Origin: Candidatus Omnitrophota bacterium
Lineage (GTDB): Bacteria > Omnitrophota > Gorgyraeia > Gygaellales > Profunditerraquicolaceae
DNA length: 33,746 nucleotides
NCBI GenBank assembly: GCA_020058085.1
Contig: JAGVER010000014.1
Location: forward strand, 1 to 33,746
Direction of reading: 5' to 3'
Positions 18,545-26,012 of the stretch are shown here, piece by piece (the stretch's first letter is position 1; each line of letters opens with the position of its first letter). A program made the translations under genes and the position numbers. The notes below the pieces were generated by a model. The model searched no databases and had not been told where the DNA came from. It worked only from the letters and a program-made list of their open reading frames with translations.

Positions 18545-19247
18545 GTGGCACATCCCAACTTTCCGAATAGTTATATACTTGTACATCACCGAAAAGACGA
18601 GGCTCTTGTACGCTATAACGAGGTGTTGGAGTATTATCATCTCCAGGATTTTCATCTATATTTGTATTGATGCGCGTATGGAGAAAACCAAAAGAAGTAT
18701 CAACTACACTAGCATTTTTATTATAATCTATATCTTGATTGCTCTCTTGCTTGCTTAAATTATAATTATATACTCCAACCCTATTATCATCAACCTTATA
18801 CACAGAAGTAGGGGTAGCTATCTTATTGTCACTTTCTTGCCCTGTAGGGCTATAGTGATATTGATCGACCGTCGGAAGTTCTATGGCCGGCGCATTATTT
18901 ATCTGCCAATAAGCATACATGCCTTCATCTGATGTGCCGTGAGGGCCAGCCACGCCCTTTGACCAGGTTACATTATAAGAACTCTCAGCAGTAGACTCTT
19001 TTCCCTGAAAAAAACCAGAATCAGCACTGGCAGAATTATAGCTCTTCCTAAATGTATAAATCGCAGTCCCGTTCTGGTCATAAGCTGTTTTCAATGCCTT
19101 GCGAAAAGAAACCATCTTATTCTGTTGCGCCCTGCCTAGAGATTGGCCGAAATTCATTACAAATGAAAAAGACATTAAGATCAAGACGCCTAAAATAGCC
19201 AGCTCCGCCGCTGCCTGTCCTCTATTATTAACTAAACCTATCCTCAT
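18537..19247 (-). CDS. TadE/F-like pseudopilin, large
   Basis: NNRGQAAAELAILGVLILMSFSFVMNFGQSLGRAQQNK. Confidence 0.72.
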   Translation of the reverse strand: MRIGLVNNRGQAAAELAILGVLILMSFSFVMNFGQSLGRAQQNKMVSFRKALKTAYDQNGTAIYTFRKSYNSASADSGFFQGKESTAESSYNVTWSKGVAGPHGTSDEGMYAYWQINNAPAIELPTVDQYHYSPTGQESDNKIATPTSVYKVDDNRVGVYNYNLSKQESNQDIDYNKNASVVDTSFGFLHTRINTNIDENPGDDNTPTPRYSVQEPRLFGDVQVYNYSESWDVPHD

Positions 19248-19258
19248 TTAAGCCCCCT

Positions 19259-19576
19259 CTATTGCCAAGATGTAGAGTCTGATGTAGTAGTTGCGCTTGC
19301 ATCAATAACTGCCCGCACCTTACCTTTGCGCTCAAGAAGCTTAGAATCCACGTTATAAATAGTTGTGCTTGTCGCTGCGCCTTTCTGCTGATGGTTCCAA
19401 CCGCCTTCATCTTGAACATCATTGCCCCACATCGACCACAAGAGGTAATCAGTTGTATGCAGAGTCTTAGAGGTAATCGCCCTTTTGACAGATCCGATAA
19501 ACATTGCAGCTGCAATTGTAGCAACCGCAAAGACCGCTGTCCACATCACCAGGCTATATCCTCTCCGGTTAAACAT
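19259..19576 (-). CDS. Class III-like pseudopilin (divergent)
   Basis: MFNRRGYSLVMWTAVFAVATIAAAMFIGSVKRAITSKTLHTTDYLLWSMW. Confidence 0.7.
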   Translation of the reverse strand: MFNRRGYSLVMWTAVFAVATIAAAMFIGSVKRAITSKTLHTTDYLLWSMWGNDVQDEGGWNHQQKGAATSTTIYNVDSKLLERKGKVRAVIDASATTTSDSTSWQ

Positions 19577-19577
19577 A

Positions 19578-19880
19578 TTACCACTCCCTACTAAAAGAAT
19601 CGACGGTTTCAGTTTTTTGCGACGAAGCTATAGCCGGAAAAATTACTTCACTTTTTATCCCATCTGCTGAAGTAGTTATAGAAATACTACTATTATTAGT
19701 AGAGATTACTGAAGTAGTGTGCCCCGGAGCATATTGCTGCCCCACAGTATCCGCCTCTGCCTTAAGCCTGCCTTGATATCCTCTTTTAATATAGAACTGC
19801 ATAATCAGAATAGCGCTCAAGATCACAGCAAAAAGAATAGAATACTCTAGCAGGCTCTGGCCTCTCTTGCTCAAGCCCAT
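19578..19880 (-). CDS. Class III signal peptide pilin
   Basis: MGLSKRGQSLLEYSILFAVILSAILIMQFYIKRGYQGRLKAEADTVGQQY. Confidence 0.82.
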   Translation of the reverse strand: MGLSKRGQSLLEYSILFAVILSAILIMQFYIKRGYQGRLKAEADTVGQQYAPGHTTSVISTNNSSISITTSADGIKSEVIFPAIASSQKTETVDSFSREW

Positions 19881-19897
19881 AAGATCACTTCTCCTTA

Positions 19898-20338
19898 TTA
19901 TGGAAGATCGGGATCAGTAAAATCCGTTACGGTAGTAGTTGCATAATCGCTTAACCTTGCCTTCTCCAGGCTCGCAGATTCTGTCTTGCTCTGCGATTCA
20001 GCCGTTACTACTCCGCCTGTCCTAGTATTCAAAGAATATGCACTTTTGTCTAAAGTTCCTTGGACAGTAACACCAGAAGGCACTTGACCTGAAAATTGGC
20101 TCATCACCGCAGTAGTAGTAGCTACTTCAGTAACAATGTTTTGATCTCCTGCCATCTTCTGCTCATCCTTTATAGTCGTGCTACTAGCGGAGAATTGATC
20201 TCCCATGCTATCGGCAGATCTTTTTAAAGAACCCTGATAACCTCTTTTCACAAACGACTGCATAATCAGCAAAACAGCGATAACTACAGCCAGCAGGATC
20301 GCATATTCCAAAATTGACTGACCTTTTCTTGTAAACAT
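19898..20338 (-). CDS. Class III signal peptide pilin
   Basis: MFTRKGQSILEYAILLAVVIAVLLIMQSFVKRGYQGSLKRSADSMGDQFSAS; paralogue of the 19578-19880 product. Confidence 0.83.
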   Translation of the reverse strand: MFTRKGQSILEYAILLAVVIAVLLIMQSFVKRGYQGSLKRSADSMGDQFSASSTTIKDEQKMAGDQNIVTEVATTTAVMSQFSGQVPSGVTVQGTLDKSAYSLNTRTGGVVTAESQSKTESASLEKARLSDYATTTVTDFTDPDLP

Positions 20339-20358
20339 CCTCTCACCTCCTAAAAGAA

Positions 20359-20736
20359 TTAATCATTCACATTCGCCTCTAATGTCTCGACGCTAACTGC
20401 CTCACTTGCAGTAGTCTGTTTTTGATATTTCCTCTCTGAACCACCCTTCTCTAAAACCTGCACATTCTTATAAACATCGGCACCGCCCTGTAATGTAGTC
20501 TTTGAAACTTCCTGTGTATAAAGAGGAACCACATTATCCGCTCCAAATCCCGCCAACAAATCAGTACCCGACCTCGTATCAACAGCTGCTTTCATAAGAT
20601 AGTCGCTAGCTTGCTGATTTTTATTACGGATGGCTCCCTTCAGAGAGACTGACAAAAAACCCGCGGCAACTGCCGCCACCAATGCAATCAAAATAGCATA
20701 TTCTGCTGTTGATTGTCCTTTTACCTTTAATAACAT
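20359..20736 (-). CDS. Class III signal peptide pilin
   Basis: MLLKVKGQSTAEYAILIALVAAVAAGFLSVSLKGAIRNKNQQASDYLMKA; GGAGG upstream of ATG 20736. Confidence 0.82.
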   Translation of the reverse strand: MLLKVKGQSTAEYAILIALVAAVAAGFLSVSLKGAIRNKNQQASDYLMKAAVDTRSGTDLLAGFGADNVVPLYTQEVSKTTLQGGADVYKNVQVLEKGGSERKYQKQTTASEAVSVETLEANVND

Positions 20737-20763
20737 CTTAGCCACCTCCTTTTATTTTCAGAT

Positions 20764-20979
20764 TTACTCTGTCGGTGTAGCTGCAGTACCAGTAAATACC
20801 CCGGCTGTAAGATCATCTGCGGTCTTACTAATCGCGTCTCCTGATTTAGAATAAGCGTCTTGCACTTTTTGCTTAATTCCGGTTGGACTAAGCAAAACAA
20901 AGACGACCACCGCGATAACCGCACCCAAAACCAAAGTATACTCCAGTATGCTCTGGCCACTCTCATTTCTAATCTTCAT
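20764..20979 (-). CDS. Class III signal peptide / Flp-type pilin (71 aa)
   Basis: MKIRNESGQSILEYTLVLGAVIAVVVFVLLSPTGIKQKVQDAYSKSGDAI; AGGAGGT upstream of ATG 20979. Confidence 0.83.
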   Translation of the reverse strand: MKIRNESGQSILEYTLVLGAVIAVVVFVLLSPTGIKQKVQDAYSKSGDAISKTADDLTAGVFTGTAATPTE

Positions 20980-20998
20980 CTTTACCTCCTTTGATTTC

Positions 20999-21154
20999 CT
21001 AACGGTCATTTTTATAGGATAACTCTTCTTGTATTTGTTTTAAACGCGCGCTCATCGAACGCGAAATATACCTGTTTGTAATTGTAATTGCCGTAGCTAC
21101 AATCACAAAGAGCAAAACATATTCAATTATATTTTGCGCCTTTCTATTTTGCAT
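20999..21154 (-). CDS. Short Flp-like pilin (51 aa)
   Basis: MQNRKAQNIIEYVLLFVIVATAITITNRYISRSMSARLKQIQEELSYKNDR; start at internal Met of the 63-aa ORF. Confidence 0.78.
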   Translation of the reverse strand: MQNRKAQNIIEYVLLFVIVATAITITNRYISRSMSARLKQIQEELSYKNDR

Positions 21155-21155
21155 T

Positions 21156-21311
21156 TTAGTGCCCCACAATACGGACTTTAACCGTCTCAAAATGGTTAGA
21201 AAAACTATCCTTCACCGAGCCTTGCAAAAAAGAATTAACGGTAACCAATAACCCAACTAAGGTTACTGCTACTAAAAGTGTATATTCTACGAAACTCTGG
21301 CCTCTTTTCAT
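21156..21311 (-). CDS. Short Flp-like pilin (51 aa), first gene of the pilin operon, not in the ORF track
   Basis: MKRGQSFVEYTLLVAVTLVGLLVTVNSFLQGSVKDSFSNHFETVKVRIVGH*. Confidence 0.8.
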   Translation of the reverse strand: MKRGQSFVEYTLLVAVTLVGLLVTVNSFLQGSVKDSFSNHFETVKVRIVGH

Positions 21312-21318
21312 TTAAGAT

Positions 21319-21361
21319 CCCCATACGAATGGGGCACCAAACCATCCGATAGGTTTGGGTG
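21319..21361 (-). ncRNA. Structured leader, copy C: 27-nt bulged hairpin (21335-21361) plus second hairpin (21319-21334)
   Basis: CAC-C-CAAAC-CTATCGGATG-GTTTG-GTG followed by CCCCATTCGTATGGGG, 8 nt from the pilin ATG. Confidence 0.72.
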
Positions 21362-21521
21362 CCTCCAATAAAAAAACCGCACCGCCGATTCCTACCTCTC
21401 TCTCGACGATCCGGTCCGTTCTCGCCTTATGACCCCAAAGCGAAGATAAAATTGACGACGAGCAACGCACCGTGGCATTCTTTTTGTTGCTGCATCTTAA
21501 GCTTCTATTTTCTACACTTAA

Positions 21522-21550
21522 AATATAACACCCCCACAATATAGAGTCAA
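21522..21550 (-). promoter_or_regulatory. Sigma70-like promoter of the pilin operon
   Basis: TTGACT-N17-TATATT on the minus strand. Confidence 0.65.
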
Positions 21551-21580
21551 TACTATTAAACCTGCCAATGAAAACGCTTT

Positions 21581-23401
21581 CTATCCCGGTTTTAAATACA
21601 AACTTAAGCCATCAGATAATACGACCTCTTTCTCATTTATCCTGCGAGAGGCATAACTTAAATCCCGAACAAAAGAATAATCAGACGGTAAAGAAAAATT
21701 AGCTAAATAACCTTTTTCATTAACCTTATCTAATTTTACGCCGAGATTGTAAAATCGTTCACGGACCGTTAAAAATTCCTTATTTTCGTAACCAGCTGGC
21801 AGGCAATACCAGCGCAGATAGGCGTCTAAAACCATTAAATAATTCTTAAGTAAATCTTTAATGCTCGAAACACGCTCAAATTCAATATTTAAGCTTTCCG
21901 CAAGGGAAAAACACTGAGAATTAGCGGTATAAGTAAAAAGTTCAATTTTACGGCTATAATCTTGAAACGTCTCTTCTATGTTAGGCCAACGGCTAAGGTA
22001 TATCCCAGCTAATTCTTCCGCTTTCTTAGCGCCAGAAGGGAAATTACTTAGAATGGCTATCCGCGTTTTATCGCTTGGGCTTGCCTTTAAGGCACAACCT
22101 CCCAGAACCACCTGCTTACCCGCCTTAGGATAAGCTAGCTCCATCTCTATATCAGCAATATATAAATCTCTATTTTGTTCATTGATCCTAAAGCTCCTAA
22201 ATTCACCTATGCTCTTTACGCGGCGCGAAGTAACAAATTGCCAAGGCCAGACTCCAAAAATAATAAAGCGCTTTTTGGATTCAGCCACGGGCAAAACTGC
22301 TAGCTCCTCTAATTTATTGTTATAAAAGACAAACCTGGAAAACCCGTTATTATTAGTCTCTAGAGCGGAAAGAAAATCAAAAAAATCCTGCGAAGGTATA
22401 TCATAGCCAGGAGCGTTAAAAAGAATGACTGGAGAATCCTGATTAAAATATTTATCTATGCGTTTCTGTATATTCTGTATTGGTGAGGAAAAATCATGCG
22501 GGATATGCGGTGAAGACCAGACCGAATACATCTGGCCATCTAAATACATACTGCTTCCGTCGGAAAGCATGGCTTTTACGCAACGCACCTCCTGGAGAGT
22601 CGTTGAAATTACTCGAGCAATATCTAAATTAAGTGCTTTAATATTTTCTAATTCATCCAAATAAGTGGACAACCTATCCAAAATAGGCTTATCAATTTTA
22701 TCCTGGACTAAAGAAAGATAGATGAAATTATCGATTATTCCGCTAAGCCCGGGCCTCTCTTTATCGCCCCTCTTCTTTATCGCTTCAGTAATTAATTGGC
22801 TTGCTCCGATTACGTAATCCGCCGCCTTAAGCAATATAATGCCCGTGCCCTCTATCTGGGGAAATCTTTCAATCTGCAGCGCAGCGGCAAACTTTATCAT
22901 TTCCTCTTCTTGACGGCGCAGAGCTTCTTCCCTTGCCCTCATCTCTGCTTCTTCTTTAAGCCTCTTTTCTTCTTCGGCTAATTTTATCCATTTTTCTTCT
23001 TCGGCCTTTTTAGCTGCCTCTTCCTCTGTCTTAGCTTTTTCTTCCCTTGCCTTGGTCTCTTCCGCTTCTATTTTTAATCGTTCTTCGTCCACGACCTCAA
23101 TCTCCATCTTAAGATCAGTCTTTTCTATCATCTTAATTTCGGGCTGCTCAAGCTTACTCTCTATCAATATAGGTAAGACAGGCATAGCTATATGGCGCTT
23201 TTTCTTCTTGGAGGTCCTGCCTATAGGCGCACTTAACCCTGCTTCTTTTATAACCATATTAATGCTTGATTTGGACATCTTGATATTAAACTGCCCTAGG
23301 ATTAGAGCGGTAAGTTTGCGGCAGCTAAGGATAGGCTTATTCTTCTTTTCCTCTATAATAAAATCCCTGACTTCTGGCTTTAATTTATGTATTGTCCCCA
23401 T
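21581..23401 (-). CDS. Transposase-like/transposase-derived protein: N-terminal HTH, Lys/Glu-rich coiled coil, C-terminal DDE-transposase-like segment
   Basis: HTH-like KPEVRDFIIEEKKNKPILSCRKLTALILGQFNIKMSKSSINMVIKEAGL; Glu/Lys coiled coil; SNFPSGAKKAEELAGIYLSRWPNIEETFQDYSRKIE resembles the YxxRWxIExxFxxxK region of IS4-type transposases. Confidence 0.55.
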   Translation of the reverse strand: MGTIHKLKPEVRDFIIEEKKNKPILSCRKLTALILGQFNIKMSKSSINMVIKEAGLSAPIGRTSKKKKRHIAMPVLPILIESKLEQPEIKMIEKTDLKMEIEVVDEERLKIEAEETKAREEKAKTEEEAAKKAEEEKWIKLAEEEKRLKEEAEMRAREEALRRQEEEMIKFAAALQIERFPQIEGTGIILLKAADYVIGASQLITEAIKKRGDKERPGLSGIIDNFIYLSLVQDKIDKPILDRLSTYLDELENIKALNLDIARVISTTLQEVRCVKAMLSDGSSMYLDGQMYSVWSSPHIPHDFSSPIQNIQKRIDKYFNQDSPVILFNAPGYDIPSQDFFDFLSALETNNNGFSRFVFYNNKLEELAVLPVAESKKRFIIFGVWPWQFVTSRRVKSIGEFRSFRINEQNRDLYIADIEMELAYPKAGKQVVLGGCALKASPSDKTRIAILSNFPSGAKKAEELAGIYLSRWPNIEETFQDYSRKIELFTYTANSQCFSLAESLNIEFERVSSIKDLLKNYLMVLDAYLRWYCLPAGYENKEFLTVRERFYNLGVKLDKVNEKGYLANFSLPSDYSFVRDLSYASRRINEKEVVLSDGLSLYLKPG

Positions 23402-23410
23402 AAATACTCC

Positions 23411-23497
23411 AGTTTGGACATTTATTTACAATTATACTATAGTTTATAACTAAAAGTGTGTCAAGATATTCTGTTCAGAGATAGAATGGACATTAAT
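23411..23497. repeat. Further copies of the GGACATTWATT motif upstream of the transposase-like gene (23411 degenerate, 23482 exact)
   Basis: agtttggacatttattt and tagaatggacattaat; the latter is identical over 16 nt to 11904-11919. Confidence 0.75.
23436..23464 (-). promoter_or_regulatory. Sigma70-like promoter upstream of the transposase-like gene
   Basis: TTGACA-N17-TATAGT on the minus strand. Confidence 0.55.
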
Positions 23498-23498
23498 A

Positions 23499-23837
23499 CT
23501 ACTCTATGGCTATTTGATCGCCTTCAGTAGTATTGGTGGCTTGGATTGTACCTGCGGGTAATTCAATTACAAATTGGCTGGTAAAATAGATGGGACTCAA
23601 GCGAAAAGAAGGCATACCAACTATGCCCTTGACAACTTTACTCTCCTTATCAACAAATAATACATCTATAGGAAAACGCATAAAGAAAGTATGAATCGAA
23701 TTACAAGGTTTAATCACCATGGCCTCAAGAATCCCGAGGCTTCTTCTGCCAAGCAATCCCCTCATCCTCTTAAGCGGAGTATCTGCTAAGTAAACAATAT
23801 TAGCGATAGTTTTATTCTTAGTTTTATTAATAATCAT
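23499..23837 (-). CDS. DUF192 family protein
   Basis: RMRGLLGRRSLGILEAMVIKPCNSIHTFFMRFPIDVLFVDKESKVVKGIVGMPSFRLSP matches the DUF192 pattern. Confidence 0.88.
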   Translation of the reverse strand: MIINKTKNKTIANIVYLADTPLKRMRGLLGRRSLGILEAMVIKPCNSIHTFFMRFPIDVLFVDKESKVVKGIVGMPSFRLSPIYFTSQFVIELPAGTIQATNTTEGDQIAIE

Positions 23838-23842
23838 GAATT

Positions 23843-26011
23843 TTATAATGAAGAGCGGAAGATCTCTTCGGAGAGAGGAACACCTTTCCTCTTCATCTCG
23901 TCTATAAAGGAAGGCATATAGCCGGTGGCGTGAAAATCCCCGATGATATTATGTTGGGCGTCTATTCCCGACTGCCTGAAAATAAAAATATTTTGCAGCT
24001 CTACATGAAGCTCATCCCTCATCCCTACAACTTCAGCGATTTCAACTATCTTCCTAGTCCCGTCGGGAAGACGGGCGGTATGGATAATAACGTCTATGGC
24101 TGAAGCAATCATCTCTCTTATCGCTCTTATGGGAAGCTCGATTCCAGACATAAGTATCATAGAATCAAGCCTTGAGAGAACATCGTGGGTAGAATTAGCG
24201 TGTATTGTAGTCATAGAACCGTCATGTCCGGTATTCATAGCCTGCAACATATCCAAGGTCTCTATGCCGCGGCACTCGCCGATTATAATTCTGTCCGGAC
24301 GCATCCTTAAGGTATTACGGAATAAATCTCTTATCGTAATTTGCCCTTTACCCTCAATATTAGCAGAGCGCGATTCGAGCCTAAGCCAATGTGCCTGATG
24401 TAACTTTAATTCCGCTGCATCTTCAATGGTAATAATACGCTCGTCATTAGGGATAAAACCTGAAAATACATTTAATATTGTAGTCTTCCCTGAACCGGTG
24501 CCGCCGGATACAATTATATTCTTACGCGTAAGGACACAAGCTTGGATAAACTCTAGTATGTTGGCATTAAAAGTCTTTAAACCAATGAGCTCTTCGACCT
24601 TAAATCTTTCTTTACGGAATTTTCTTATGGTTAAGGTCGGCCCGCCAAGAGAAAGCGGAGGAATGATCGAATTGACGCGCGAGCCATCGGGGAGGCGCGC
24701 ATCTACCATTGGGACAGATTCATCAATGCGCCGGCCAATAGGAGCGATAATACGCTCAATAACTATTTTTACCTGGTCATTGGAGATAAATTTCTTATTA
24801 GTGGGTTCCAATTTACCCCTACGTTCAATATATATTTCGTCTTTATTATTAACCATAATATCGGTTATTTCGGGGTCAGCGAGAAGATCCTCCAGCGGGC
24901 CAAATCCCAAGGCCTCATCAGTAATCTCTTTGACCAACTTCTTGCGCACTTCCGGAGACGAAATAAATACCCCGGATTCTTCCACCAAAAGATTGCTTAT
25001 TAACATCTCTGCTTTATTCTTTAATTCTTTTTTCTTAACCGGATCACTAAATACCTTCATATCCAGCTTTTTTATATTTAATTTCTCGATTAACCGACTG
25101 TGTATGCGGCGCTTAAGAATAAGTATCTCTTCTTCCTCAACATGAGCGGAGACCGGCGGCTCGGCTAATCCAAATTTAACCCAAAAGTCATCTACCTTTT
25201 CTGCTTCTGTTTCTTTTAGCTTAAGCTGTTCAACATCTTTATGTTCAATAAATATTTTCGGATCGGAGACCAACTGGGCGCTTAATTTAGATATTCCTTG
25301 AGAAAATTTTATACGCGGATTATCTAGAACTACCGGTATTCCGCAGTTGACAGCTAAGCCTATTACCTTACCTTCCGAGGATAAACTGGTAATAATCTCT
25401 ATGGGTAATTTCGCCTTAATCTCATCTAAACTTATGCTCGAGATAGACTCTGCCCTATTCAAAACGATTTTGACCATGCTTAAGGGAATCTGTAAATACT
25501 GTAAGGTATCCAATGCCCAGCGCGTCTGATATATTGAAAGGATATCCGGAGTAACTACTAAAAGCACGAGATTGCATTGATTTAAAGTTGCGACAAATGA
25601 TTCGCTAAAACTCTTACCAACATCGACAATAATATAGTCGTAGTGATTGCCTAAGAAATTAAATGCCTCTTTTATTTTATCTGCTTCAAAATTATTTGCT
25701 TGCTGGGGTTTTAATACCCCGGGAAGAAAATCAAGACCAAAAGATGTTTTAGTTATAAAATCGTATCTTTTCTGGCTCGTCGGAGGGGTTAGCGCAGAGG
25801 TTGTTCTTTTAAGATATGCGAACAAATCCAATGCTGATTTTTCTGGATTAATATTAAGCATGCGCGCCATATCTCCGGGCAATTGCAGATCAAAATCAAC
25901 TAAGCAGACGCGCTTAAACTGATCCTTAACTAAAGATACAGCTAAATTTGTAGAGATTAAAGTCTTACCTACACCGCCTTTTGTGCTAAATACCGCGATT
26001 GTCTTAGCCAT
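23843..26011 (-). CDS. Fusion of CpaE/TadZ-like ParA/MinD ATPase and TadA/CpaF-type secretion ATPase (722 aa)
   Basis: N-terminal MAKTIAVFSTKGGVGKTLISTNLAVSL (deviant Walker A); C-terminal IIVSGGTGSGKTTILNVFSGFIPNDERIITIEDAAELKL...RMRPDRIIIGECRGIETLDMLQAMNTGHDGSMTTIHANS. Confidence 0.93.
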   Translation of the reverse strand: MAKTIAVFSTKGGVGKTLISTNLAVSLVKDQFKRVCLVDFDLQLPGDMARMLNINPEKSALDLFAYLKRTTSALTPPTSQKRYDFITKTSFGLDFLPGVLKPQQANNFEADKIKEAFNFLGNHYDYIIVDVGKSFSESFVATLNQCNLVLLVVTPDILSIYQTRWALDTLQYLQIPLSMVKIVLNRAESISSISLDEIKAKLPIEIITSLSSEGKVIGLAVNCGIPVVLDNPRIKFSQGISKLSAQLVSDPKIFIEHKDVEQLKLKETEAEKVDDFWVKFGLAEPPVSAHVEEEEILILKRRIHSRLIEKLNIKKLDMKVFSDPVKKKELKNKAEMLISNLLVEESGVFISSPEVRKKLVKEITDEALGFGPLEDLLADPEITDIMVNNKDEIYIERRGKLEPTNKKFISNDQVKIVIERIIAPIGRRIDESVPMVDARLPDGSRVNSIIPPLSLGGPTLTIRKFRKERFKVEELIGLKTFNANILEFIQACVLTRKNIIVSGGTGSGKTTILNVFSGFIPNDERIITIEDAAELKLHQAHWLRLESRSANIEGKGQITIRDLFRNTLRMRPDRIIIGECRGIETLDMLQAMNTGHDGSMTTIHANSTHDVLSRLDSMILMSGIELPIRAIREMIASAIDVIIHTARLPDGTRKIVEIAEVVGMRDELHVELQNIFIFRQSGIDAQHNIIGDFHATGYMPSFIDEMKRKGVPLSEEIFRSSL

Positions 26012-26012
26012 A

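Noticed and set aside
19228-19530. 100-aa minus ORF in an alternative frame
   Set aside because: Overlaps the pseudopilin genes 19259..19576 and 18537..19247, which have coherent class III-type N-termini.
21312-21539. 75-aa minus ORF before the pilin operon
   Set aside because: Covers promoter, leader and hairpin C; composition is not protein-like.
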